The notes under the pieces are model-generated. The model had not been told where the DNA came from, ran no database searches, and saw only the letters and a program-made list of their open reading frames with translations. A stretch of DNA of 64,000 nucleotides from Verrucomicrobiia bacterium. Its GTDB lineage: Bacteria; Verrucomicrobiota; Verrucomicrobiia; Opitutales; Opitutaceae. Made by a program: the position numbers and the translations under genes. This document shows positions 27,677 to 37,275 of this stretch, one piece after another (position 1 is the first letter of the stretch; each line of letters begins with the position of its first letter). The stretch is from assembly GCA_011525695.1 (NCBI GenBank), contig WYBX01000086.1, positions 62,001 to 126,000 on the forward strand. The letters are read 5' to 3'.

Positions 27677-30136
27677 ATGAGCATCTTCAACGGTCCAATC
27701 CGGGGCCTGCTGGCGGCTGTCGCTGCCGCAGGGCTTGGCTTCCCAGCCGCCGCGGCGGAACCCACCGGCTTCACCAATTCGCTCGGCATGCGGATGATTC
27801 CGATCCCAGCCGGTTCCTTCCTGATGGGCGAGGCCGAGCCGATGATCGACTGCTGGGACGAGGGCCCGGCGCGACGCGTGACGCTCAGCACGCCTTTCCT
27901 GATGGCCGAGACGGAGGTCACGCTGGAGCAGTTCAGGGCGTTTCGGGCCGAATTTGCCGGTACCGCTGAATTCCGGCCGGCGGCGGCTGGCGTCAGCTGG
28001 AACGAGGCGGTTGCCTTTTGCGAATGGCTCAGCCGTCGCGAGGGCAGGCCTTACCGGCTGCCGACGGAGGCGGAGTGGGAATATGCCTGTCGGGCGGGCA
28101 GCCGGACCGCCTACTGGTCCGGCGACACCGTGCCGGCGCCTGATGCGCCCAGCCCCTGGGGGCTCAAGGGCATGCATACGGGAGCACGGGAGTGGTGCCT
28201 CGACTGGTATGGACCTTATCCGCACTTCGATGAGACCGATCCGGTGGGGATGGTGTCCGGCATCGCGCGGGTGGTGCGGGGCGGCGGGCTGGACGACACT
28301 TCGCGAAAGTCGTATCCGCCGGATCATTATGCCCGCTCAGCCAACCGGGCCGCGATGGCGCCGGATTTCGCCATCATGCCGGGGGATCCGACCGGCGGCC
28401 GGCTCTATCATGCCGTCCTCGGTGTGGTGGACGGCGCGGAAGGCGCGGGCATCGGGTACCATCCGATTGGATTCCGGGTCGTGCAGGCGCCTCCACCGGC
28501 CGGCGCCCCGCGCGTGGCCTTGCGGCCGCTGCCGTTCGATGCCGTGAAGTCGGCCACTGCCAGCCAGGCCGCACGCGGCCCGGATCCGTCCCGTCCCTGG
28601 TATGTGCGCCGGAATCTCTTCCCGGTACCCCCGGACGATGTCCGGGATCGAAACCTGATCCGCGCCGCCGGCTTCGACCCCGGCATCATGGATCACAACC
28701 ACAGCCCGGGGATGGAAATCTGCGCCAACGGCGATCTGCTGGTGATCATGTACACCTCGCAGCGCGAGCGCGAACCCGAGGTGTCGCTCATCGCGACCCG
28801 GCTGCGCTTCGGAGCGGAGGAGTGGGATTTTCCGGAGATCGCAATCGATCAAGCCGATGTCAACGAGCACGCGCCGATGCTCTGGAACGATCGCGGCCGG
28901 ATCTGGTTGATCTGGGGCAATGCCAGCATGTCCTCGGCCTATCCGTTCAACTGGATGACCTCGGACGACCATGGGGAGACCTGGAGCCGGATTCACTTCC
29001 CACACTTCACCGGGCCGCTCGGCCCCTTCAAGCGCCAGCCGATCAACACGGTGGTCCGCGGACTGGACGGCACGATCTACGTGCCCGGCGACGGGGATCC
29101 GCGGAAGGTCGGGGGCAATGATTCCGTGCTCTTCGCGAGCAAGGATGGCGGCCGGACGTGGTACGATCCGGCGGGCCGGATCACGCCGCTGCGGCCGGAG
29201 GATTTCCGGCTTCGGCCCGGCATGGTTCTCGATGACGGCCGCACCGCCGGACGACACTCCACGATCGCCGTCCTGCGGGACGGAAGTTTGCTGGCGATGG
29301 GCGGAAAGAACACCGAGATCGACGGGTACATGCCCAAGGCGGTGTCGACGGACGGCGGACGCAACTGGACGGTTGGCACCACGCCGTTCGCCATGCTCGG
29401 CTCCAACCAGCGTCCGAGCATCCTGCGTCTGGCCAGCGGCCGGCTGTTCTTCACGGGTGACTTCCAGGAGCGAAAGACCAACGTGCAGCCGCCGGGCATC
29501 ACGCAGCGCGGCGCGTACGTTGCCCTTTCGGAGGACGAGGGCGAGACGTGGCGGATCAAGCCGCTGCCCGGCGCGCTGCCGCATGAGGAGGACAACGACG
29601 CTGGCACCGTCGGCTATTCCGTCGCGCGGCAGGCGCCCAATGGCGTGATTCACCTGATTGCGACGATGACGACGCCGAACCAGCACTTTGAGCTCAATGA
29701 GGCATGGATCCTGTCCGACGCGGGTGCGCTCGATGCACCGGTGGCCAAGCCCGGGCAGGTGCAAACGCATGAGGAGCGGTTCGCGTCGGGCGCCCCGAAG
29801 GCGCGTTGGGGCACCATGATTGCCGGTGACGGGCGCGTGCTCCTGCACGGGGTGGAAACGCACTGGTTCGAGAACGGACGAAAGAAATGGGAGGTCACAT
29901 GGGATGTGGGGCGGAAGATCGGCACGGAGACGCGCTGGGACGAGGATGGGAAGCGACTGTGGGCGTGGGAGCGCCAGCCTTCCGGCCAGGGCCGCTGGAC
30001 GCGCTGGTGGCCCAATGGCAACAAGCGGTCCGAATCGGAGTGGCTCAATGGCGTTTGTCACGGCTATGCCCGACTCTGGCGGCCCTCAGGGCGGCTGATT
30101 GTCGACCGCGTCTTTGTCCGTGGCGTGAGCGAATGA
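27677..30136 (+). CDS. Secreted fusion: FGE-like (SUMF1) domain, BNR/sialidase-like propeller, MORN-type repeats
   Basis: The protein has 819 residues from the ATG at 27677. A signal peptide covers about 1-27 (LLAAVAAAGLGFPAAAA). Residues about 33-270 form an FGE-sulfatase fold: IPAGSFLMGE, ETEVTLEQF, VSWNEAVAFCEWLS, RLPTEAEWEYACRAG. The catalytic Cys pair of true formylglycine-generating enzymes is absent: the equivalent stretch reads VRGGGLDDTSRKSY. Residues about 330-690 are BNR/Asp-box sialidase-like repeats (SDDHGETW, SKDGGRTW, STDGGRNW, SEDEGETW). The last 110 residues carry MORN-2-type repeats (WFENGRKKWE, WWPNGNKRSE). It probably binds or hydrolyses a glycan rather than activating sulfatases. 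It lies between two sulfatases, and its stop overlaps the ATG of the next. Confidence 0.85.
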   Translation: MSIFNGPIRGLLAAVAAAGLGFPAAAAEPTGFTNSLGMRMIPIPAGSFLMGEAEPMIDCWDEGPARRVTLSTPFLMAETEVTLEQFRAFRAEFAGTAEFRPAAAGVSWNEAVAFCEWLSRREGRPYRLPTEAEWEYACRAGSRTAYWSGDTVPAPDAPSPWGLKGMHTGAREWCLDWYGPYPHFDETDPVGMVSGIARVVRGGGLDDTSRKSYPPDHYARSANRAAMAPDFAIMPGDPTGGRLYHAVLGVVDGAEGAGIGYHPIGFRVVQAPPPAGAPRVALRPLPFDAVKSATASQAARGPDPSRPWYVRRNLFPVPPDDVRDRNLIRAAGFDPGIMDHNHSPGMEICANGDLLVIMYTSQREREPEVSLIATRLRFGAEEWDFPEIAIDQADVNEHAPMLWNDRGRIWLIWGNASMSSAYPFNWMTSDDHGETWSRIHFPHFTGPLGPFKRQPINTVVRGLDGTIYVPGDGDPRKVGGNDSVLFASKDGGRTWYDPAGRITPLRPEDFRLRPGMVLDDGRTAGRHSTIAVLRDGSLLAMGGKNTEIDGYMPKAVSTDGGRNWTVGTTPFAMLGSNQRPSILRLASGRLFFTGDFQERKTNVQPPGITQRGAYVALSEDEGETWRIKPLPGALPHEEDNDAGTVGYSVARQAPNGVIHLIATMTTPNQHFELNEAWILSDAGALDAPVAKPGQVQTHEERFASGAPKARWGTMIAGDGRVLLHGVETHWFENGRKKWEVTWDVGRKIGTETRWDEDGKRLWAWERQPSGQGRWTRWWPNGNKRSESEWLNGVCHGYARLWRPSGRLIVDRVFVRGVSE

Positions 30137-31530
30137 TTGCCGTGGGCAGATGGCTGAGGCCTGGGCTCGCCCTGATCGCGGGGCTGGTCGGACCGATGAT
30201 ATTCGCCGGGGTGCCGGCGCGGCCGAACATGATCTTCGTGCTGGCCGACGATCTGGGCTACGGCGACATCGGCGCATTCGGGCAGACGCGAATCCGCACA
30301 CCGCATCTGGATCGGATGGCCCGCGAAGGCGCAGTCTTTACGCACTTCTATCCCGGCGCGGCAGTCTGCGCACCGACGCGCAGTTGCCTGATGACGGGCC
30401 AGCACACCGGCCATACCCGGGTCCGCGGCAATCGCGGAAGCGCCGGCCTCGAACGCGTGCCGCTCCGGCCAGAGGACGTCACGGTGGCCGAGGTGCTGAA
30501 GGGAGCCGGTTATCGGACCGCGCTGATTGGCAAGTGGGGACTGGGTGAAGCGGGGACGACCGGGATCCCGCGGCGCCAGGGATTCGATTATTTCCTGGGA
30601 TATCTCAACCAGGACCACGCGGCAGTCTACTATCCGGAGACGCTGTGGCGGAACGAGGAGGAACTCGTCATCGCGGCCAATGCCGATGGACGAAAGGGCG
30701 AGTTTTCGAATGATCGATTCTGCGAAGAGGCGCTCGCATTCATCAGCGAAGACCGCGGCGCGCCTTTCTTCCTCTACCTCGCGTTCACGATTCCTCACGC
30801 CGTCTGGGAGGTGCCGGACGATTCACTGCAGGAGTATGCCGGTGCCTTTCCCGGGGATTTCCCCGTCGATGATCCCGAGGTGCTGACGCGGACTCCCCGT
30901 GCGATGTATGCCGCGATGGTGACGCGACTCGACCGCTACCTGGGCCGGTTGTTTGCCCGGCTGCAGGAACTGGGCTTGGACGAAAACACCATCGTGTGCT
31001 TCGCGAGTGACAACGGGCCAGCTGAGACAGCGGGTCTGCATGCGTTCTTCGACAGCAATGGCCCGTTGAAGGGACTCAAGGGCACGCTGTATGAAGGAGG
31101 GATTCGGGCGCCGATGATCGTCCGCTGGCCGGGCCGGGTGCGGGCCGGGGCCGTCTCGGATTATCCCTGGGCGGGCTGGGATTTCCTGCCGACCGCCGCA
31201 GCGCTTGCGCAGATCGAGCCGCCGTCGGGGATCGACGGGATTTCGGTAGCGCCGGCGCTGCTGGGACAGTCTGTGCCCGCCCGACGCGCGCCGATGTATT
31301 GGGAAACCCATGCGAAGGGTGTCTTTTCACAGGCGATCCGTATTGGCTCCCGGAAGGCGCTGCGGATCGGCCAGACCGCTCCCATCGCAGTCTATGACCT
31401 GGCGGAGGATCCTGGGGAAATGCAGGACATTTCCAGCCAGGATCCCGGATTTGTCCGCGAGGCGGAAACGCATTTCCGGACGGATCGGACCCCCTCCGCC
31501 GACTGGCCCGTGCCGCCGGTCAAGCAGTGA
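30133..31530 (+). CDS. Secreted family S1 sulfatase
   Basis: The protein has 465 residues. A signal peptide covers about 1-28 (GLALIAGLVGPMIFAG). The metal motif LADDLGYGDIG lies at 37-47, and the formylglycine motif CAPTRSCLMTGQ starts at Cys79 with a canonical C-x-P-x-R. ASDNGPAET and GGIRAPMIVRWPG follow. The ATG overlaps the TGA of the fusion gene (ATGA at 30133-30136), so the two are translationally coupled. It is the last gene of the TBDR operon. The layout is that of arylsulfatase A-like bacterial sulfatases. Substrate is unknown. Confidence 0.93.
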   Translation: MIAVGRWLRPGLALIAGLVGPMIFAGVPARPNMIFVLADDLGYGDIGAFGQTRIRTPHLDRMAREGAVFTHFYPGAAVCAPTRSCLMTGQHTGHTRVRGNRGSAGLERVPLRPEDVTVAEVLKGAGYRTALIGKWGLGEAGTTGIPRRQGFDYFLGYLNQDHAAVYYPETLWRNEEELVIAANADGRKGEFSNDRFCEEALAFISEDRGAPFFLYLAFTIPHAVWEVPDDSLQEYAGAFPGDFPVDDPEVLTRTPRAMYAAMVTRLDRYLGRLFARLQELGLDENTIVCFASDNGPAETAGLHAFFDSNGPLKGLKGTLYEGGIRAPMIVRWPGRVRAGAVSDYPWAGWDFLPTAAALAQIEPPSGIDGISVAPALLGQSVPARRAPMYWETHAKGVFSQAIRIGSRKALRIGQTAPIAVYDLAEDPGEMQDISSQDPGFVREAETHFRTDRTPSADWPVPPVKQ

Positions 31531-31601
31531 CCGGCGGGAGGGCGGGAATTGCCGCAGGCGTGCGGAGGAGGCCCCAATGCGCAGGGCCTCTCCGGATTCT
31601 G

Positions 31602-33089
<1,488 letters not shown>

Positions 33090-33194
33090 ATGCGTCGTTT
33101 TTGAAACCCGCTCAAAGCGGGCGATTGATTTCCTAGGGGAGACGATGCCAGGCGCCTCCGCGGCCCAAGGCAGTGCGGTCTGTGGCGTGCCCAA

Positions 33195-33220
33195 GGGTCA
33201 GGTCGTAGGAGACCTGACCC
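33195..33220. repeat. 10-bp palindrome related to the GGTCAGAGACC family
   Basis: A perfect inverted repeat GGGTCAGGTC/GACCTGACCC has a 6-base loop, GTAGGA. It lies in the 198 bases between the TBDR stop (33288) and the sulfatase start (33089) on the minus strand, so it could also form a hairpin in the operon mRNA. The sequence shares the GGTC...GACC core with the copies at 2.8 and 8.0 kb. Confidence 0.6.
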
Positions 33221-33287
33221 CAAGGAGAGGCACTTCTGCCTGTGATGCAACCGGAGGATCCTGGATCTCAGTGGCCAAATGGTGCGT

Positions 33288-36182
33288 TCAGAACCGGCCG
33301 CTGACGCCGAAGTTGATCCGGCTGCCATTGTACCGGGCCGTCTGTGGCCAGTACCGCCCATAGCCCTGGGAGCGGATAATTGTTTCGTCGAAGGCATTGG
33401 TCATGTCTGCGAACACGGCGAACTTCTGGGAGAAGGTGTACTTCACGCTGACCTCGGCATCCAGCCGGTCGTCGTCGTAAATCCGTTCGAGCGGGTCCTC
33501 GACATACTCCTTGAGGTAGCGGTCGTTGAAATTCACCTGGAAACGAACGGTCCACTTGCGGCTGTCGTAGACGATTCCTGCATTCCAGGTGTTCGGGACG
33601 AACTCCACGAGTTGATCACTGGAGGCTGCTCCCTCGGTGTTGTAGTCCCCTTCGGCATCAATCCGCGTGTAGTTGGCGTAAACACTGAAACCCTGCAGCC
33701 ATCGCGCCAGGGCACCGAGTTGCTGGCTGTAATTGAGCTCAATCCCCTTCACGTCGGCGGACCCGCCGTTCAGCTGGGTCCTCAGCTCGTAGCCCTCGTA
33801 GCGGCCGCCAAACCCGTTGCCCGTTCCCGACCCGACAGTGGTCTCATTGCTGAAGATGAAGTTCTTGATGTCCTTCTGGAAAAGACCGACGGAGAGGACG
33901 CCTGCCGGCTCGAAGTAATATTCCAGGCTGACGTCGAAGTTGCTGGATTCCTGTGGATTCAGGCCGGTGTTGTTGGTCTGGACGGTGAGATTGGTGTCGT
34001 TGACCACAGTCGCCGGAATGATGTCGCCGAAATTGGGTCGGCCAATGCTCTTGTTCCAGCTCGCGCGACCAATGAGCCCCGGCCGGAACTCGTAGCGCAG
34101 GTGAACCCCGGGGAAGACGTTGTCATAGCTGCTCTTGTTCGTCTGCCGCCCGCCGAATTCCTGGCGCGCTCGCTCGGCCAGCTGTTCCTCCGTGGCGCCC
34201 GCCGGCGGCGGTGTCGGCAGTGCCTCCTGCAGCGAGCCCGACGCGACGACATCCGTCTTCTCGATCCGCAGGCCGGCCAGCAAACCCAGCTTGCCCAGCT
34301 TCACATCGCCCATCAGGTAAGCGGCATAGATGTCCTCGCGAACCGTGCCGTCACCGGTGAGCGAATCTTCGGCCTGCCCCACGAGATCCACATCCCACTG
34401 GGACGGATTCTCGTTGAAGTGCGAGGCGCCTTTCTTCGCATCAGGCCACTGCGGCAGTGGGTAACGGCCATCCGCCGGCGCAGTGTTGTAGCCCTCGAGG
34501 GCGAACTGGTTCCGGTCGCCGCCACCGGTGTAGGTGGCTCCGAACTCGTTGACATCAACGGTAAGCTTCTGGGTCCGCCACCGGACCCCCGTCTTGATGA
34601 AGGCGGGATGCTCGGTCTGGAGGACGCGTTTCGCGTTGAACTGACCGCCCCAGACCGACTCCTCCGACGGATTGTGCTGCAGGGAAAGGGTGGGAACACC
34701 GACATTGTTGAAGTTGTTCATGTCGGCCCCCGAGAGCTGCGTGCCGGTGGGATACCAGTCGCCGATGGAATCCTTGACGATTTGATACCGGAGGTTGCGG
34801 CCGGTCTGCATCACGAGGTTCCAGCGCTCCTCGCCCCCGGTGGACGGTGCGTACGACCCCGAATAGTCCAAGTCCCAGTTCTCCAACTTGGTCCGTCCCC
34901 CAGCCTGGATTTGGAAGGTCTCCTGGTCGATCTGGTTCCAGCTGCCTTGGACGGTGTAGCGCGCGGATTTGTGGATGGTGTTCAGTTCGCTGTAGCCGGC
35001 CTCGTAGTCCGAGGGCCGGTTGTCGCGTCCATCGTAGGTATAGCGCCTGAGATCGAGATCATCGGTGTAGTAATTGTACATCAGGCTCGTGAAGAGCGTG
35101 GTGCCTTCGCTGGGACGGTATTCGAGCTTCAGCCCATGCCCCGTGCGCACCCGCACATGGTCATTGTCGGCCACTCGGAACCGGTAGATCCAACTCGAGG
35201 GTTCCGGCGCGTAGTCCGTCTGGGAATTGCTCTGCGGCACGTCGACCTCGCTGTAGTTGAAGGAGTAGAACACCGCGAAGTTGTTCTTCGGCCCAATGAC
35301 GTCCGAGTACTGCAGCCCACCATAATAGCCGGTGAGGCTCTTGAACGTGCGGTGATTCAGCCCGAAGGTGTACTGCAGGTAGCGGTCCTTGCTGTCGAAG
35401 GCCGACTTCGTGATCAGGTTCACCGTGCCGCCGATGGAGTCCGCGTCCATGTCCGGCGTCGGCGCCTTGAAGACCTCGATGCTCTCGATGTAGTCGGCGG
35501 GAAGCTTGTCGACCTCGAAGCTGCGATCCCGCTTGTCGGGCCCGGGGCTGGGCAGCCGCGTGCCGTCCAAGGTCACGGCGTTGAAGGCCGCGGAGATGCC
35601 TCGGACAAAGATCCGGTCCACCTCGCCCTCGTTCAACTGCGTGGCGATGCCGGAGGAGCGCTTCAGAAACTCGCCGAGGTTGCCGTCCGAGATGTTCCCG
35701 AAGGCCTCGGTGGCCACCACCGTCTTGATGTTGCTGGCGATCCGCTGCGCCGTGATCGCCCGGGCACTGCCTTCGCGCTCGCCTGCGACCGTGAACGGGT
35801 CGAGCAGGTAGATGTCCGACGTCAGCTCAATCGCGGGCACGAGCGTCTCTCCCGCGCCGACATCGACCGGAACCCGCCCTTGATCGAGCCCGGTGTAGTT
35901 CACCAGCAGCACCTGGGGCCCGGTGGGGACCCGGGGCAGCTCGAACCGGCCGGAACGGTCCGTGACAGTGGTGAGGGCGGTGCCCTGCACCTGGACGGTG
36001 GCGCCCTGCAGGAAGCTGCCGCTCGCGGCGTTGATCACGGTTCCGGTGATCCGACCGATGGCAGGCTCGGCGGCGAAAAGTCCAGGCAGGGTGAGCACTG
36101 CGATCGCGGCGGCGGCGGAACGCAGGACAGACGAGATCCAGCCGGTCAGGCGGCGGGAGCGTAGCGCAAGGTTGTGGTTCAT
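33288..36182 (-). CDS. TonB-dependent outer-membrane receptor with carboxypeptidase-regulatory-like domain
   Basis: The protein has 964 residues from the ATG complementary to 36180-36182. A signal peptide covers about 1-38 (SAAAAIAVLTLPGLFAA). The CarboxypepD_reg-like domain covers about 42-115 (GSFLQGATVQVQG, then DRSGRFELPRVPTG). LLDPFTVAGERE is the TonB-box region. The plug spans about 140-255 with VRGISAAFNAVTLDGTRLPS and DADSIGGTVNLITKSAFD, nearly identical to the receptor at 4.8 kb, suggesting paralogy and a related cargo. The barrel ends in FGVSGRF. It precedes the iduronate-sulfatase-like gene on the same strand, so a sulfated oligosaccharide is a likely cargo. The frame is open further upstream to 36617 but has no signal peptide there. 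Confidence 0.94.
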   Translation of the reverse strand: MNHNLALRSRRLTGWISSVLRSAAAAIAVLTLPGLFAAEPAIGRITGTVINAASGSFLQGATVQVQGTALTTVTDRSGRFELPRVPTGPQVLLVNYTGLDQGRVPVDVGAGETLVPAIELTSDIYLLDPFTVAGEREGSARAITAQRIASNIKTVVATEAFGNISDGNLGEFLKRSSGIATQLNEGEVDRIFVRGISAAFNAVTLDGTRLPSPGPDKRDRSFEVDKLPADYIESIEVFKAPTPDMDADSIGGTVNLITKSAFDSKDRYLQYTFGLNHRTFKSLTGYYGGLQYSDVIGPKNNFAVFYSFNYSEVDVPQSNSQTDYAPEPSSWIYRFRVADNDHVRVRTGHGLKLEYRPSEGTTLFTSLMYNYYTDDLDLRRYTYDGRDNRPSDYEAGYSELNTIHKSARYTVQGSWNQIDQETFQIQAGGRTKLENWDLDYSGSYAPSTGGEERWNLVMQTGRNLRYQIVKDSIGDWYPTGTQLSGADMNNFNNVGVPTLSLQHNPSEESVWGGQFNAKRVLQTEHPAFIKTGVRWRTQKLTVDVNEFGATYTGGGDRNQFALEGYNTAPADGRYPLPQWPDAKKGASHFNENPSQWDVDLVGQAEDSLTGDGTVREDIYAAYLMGDVKLGKLGLLAGLRIEKTDVVASGSLQEALPTPPPAGATEEQLAERARQEFGGRQTNKSSYDNVFPGVHLRYEFRPGLIGRASWNKSIGRPNFGDIIPATVVNDTNLTVQTNNTGLNPQESSNFDVSLEYYFEPAGVLSVGLFQKDIKNFIFSNETTVGSGTGNGFGGRYEGYELRTQLNGGSADVKGIELNYSQQLGALARWLQGFSVYANYTRIDAEGDYNTEGAASSDQLVEFVPNTWNAGIVYDSRKWTVRFQVNFNDRYLKEYVEDPLERIYDDDRLDAEVSVKYTFSQKFAVFADMTNAFDETIIRSQGYGRYWPQTARYNGSRINFGVSGRF

Positions 36183-36363
36183 GATGGAGGGGGGTACTGC
36201 AGGCGCAAATGGTCCGGCAGGGTCGCGCGAGCGTGCAAGGACAGCTGTCCCAGTCAAGACCGGACTGGCGCGAAACGCTTCATCCGGCCCGGCCCGATCA
36301 ATTCCACCGTGCGGCTTGATTTTCTCGCAACGCTGCGGCGTTCTCCTCGTCTTCCCCATCCGC
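36183..36363. promoter_or_regulatory. Divergent promoter region between TBDR and LRR genes
   Basis: These 181 bases separate the minus-strand TBDR start from the plus-strand LRR start, so both promoters should lie here. No clear sigma-70 boxes or palindromes were seen. Neither start has a good Shine-Dalgarno sequence; the TBDR ATG is preceded on its strand by pyrimidine-rich CCCCCTCCATC. Confidence 0.35.
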
Positions 36364-37275
36364 ATGCCCTCACGAATCCTCAAATTGAACCTCCGCCCAT
36401 TCCTGGTTGGCACGATTGCCCTCACCGCTGCCATGCCGCTTTCCGCCAGGTCCCTCGCCGAGTACGCGCGGACAAACGAGATCAAGCTGTTCGTACCGAC
36501 GAAGGGTGCGGTGATGCCCAACCATCTCGACAATCCGGGACACCTCAAGCTCGACACCCCGGCACTCCTCCTTTCGGGGCTGGACCTCACGGATCTCACT
36601 GGCATCAGCCGGCTCATGGTCGAGTACCAGGGTCGGAAGGTTCCCGTAACCTCCGTGAAGAAGCTGTTCGTCTACCTGAATGCCAACGGGCTCACCGAGC
36701 TACCTGACGAAATCGGCGAGTTGAAGAACGTCATTTTTCTCTACCTGGAGCGCAACCGGCTGAGCAGCCTCCCGCGCGGATTCCTCGGACTGGAAAACCT
36801 CGTCGCCGTCTACTTCACCGAGAACGAGTTCACCGAGATTCCCCGGCTGATTTACGAAATGACGTGGCTGAGCAAGCTGCAGTTCTCCTGGAACCGGATC
36901 ACCGAGCTTCCCGCCGACATCGGCCGGCTCAATGAGCTCCGGCACTTCAACATCGCCGGCAACCGGATCGAAGTCCTGCCCGACAGCATCGCGAGGATGA
37001 CCAAGATTCGCGTCTGCGATTTCTCGGACAATCCCATTCGCGTGATCCCGGAGTCCTTCGGTGACGTGGGCATCGTCAACCAACTCCGGGTCCGAAACAC
37101 GAACCTCACGACGCTGCCGGCCGGATTTGCAGCCATGCGGGCCACGATCGACATCACCGGCTCGAAGATCGATCCGGCCCGGCTGCCCGCCAGCCTGCAG
37201 GCAAAGATCAATGTGGAAAAGCCACCCGGCTCGAAGGACGATGAACCGGTCGTCCTGAAACCGCAGAAATCCTAA
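36364..37275 (+). CDS. Secreted leucine-rich-repeat protein
   Basis: The protein has 303 residues. A signal peptide covers about 1-29 (PFLVGTIALTAAMPLSARS). Residues about 100-275 hold seven or eight LRR units with a 23-residue period and the consensus LxxLxLxxNxLTxLPxxI, for example NANGLTELPDEIGE, ERNRLSSLPRGFLG, SWNRITELPADIGR and AGNRIEVLPDSIAR. This LP-rich type resembles Ras-group or disease-resistance-like LRRs. It is probably a periplasmic or surface protein-binding scaffold; the ligand is unknown. It is divergent from the TBDR, and its stop overlaps the esterase stop by four bases (37272-37275) tail to tail, so the terminator of each must lie within the other. Confidence 0.85.
   Translation: MPSRILKLNLRPFLVGTIALTAAMPLSARSLAEYARTNEIKLFVPTKGAVMPNHLDNPGHLKLDTPALLLSGLDLTDLTGISRLMVEYQGRKVPVTSVKKLFVYLNANGLTELPDEIGELKNVIFLYLERNRLSSLPRGFLGLENLVAVYFTENEFTEIPRLIYEMTWLSKLQFSWNRITELPADIGRLNELRHFNIAGNRIEVLPDSIARMTKIRVCDFSDNPIRVIPESFGDVGIVNQLRVRNTNLTTLPAGFAAMRATIDITGSKIDPARLPASLQAKINVEKPPGSKDDEPVVLKPQKS

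Noticed and set aside
27677..28490. Functional formylglycine-generating enzyme for the neighbouring sulfatases.
   Set aside because: The fold is FGE-like, but the catalytic Cys pair is not present in the expected C-terminal segment.
33279..36164. A 961-codon plus-strand frame opposite the minus-strand TBDR.
   Set aside because: The opposite strand encodes a full TBDR with signal peptide, plug and barrel; the plus translation is Val/Gly/Leu-rich without domains.
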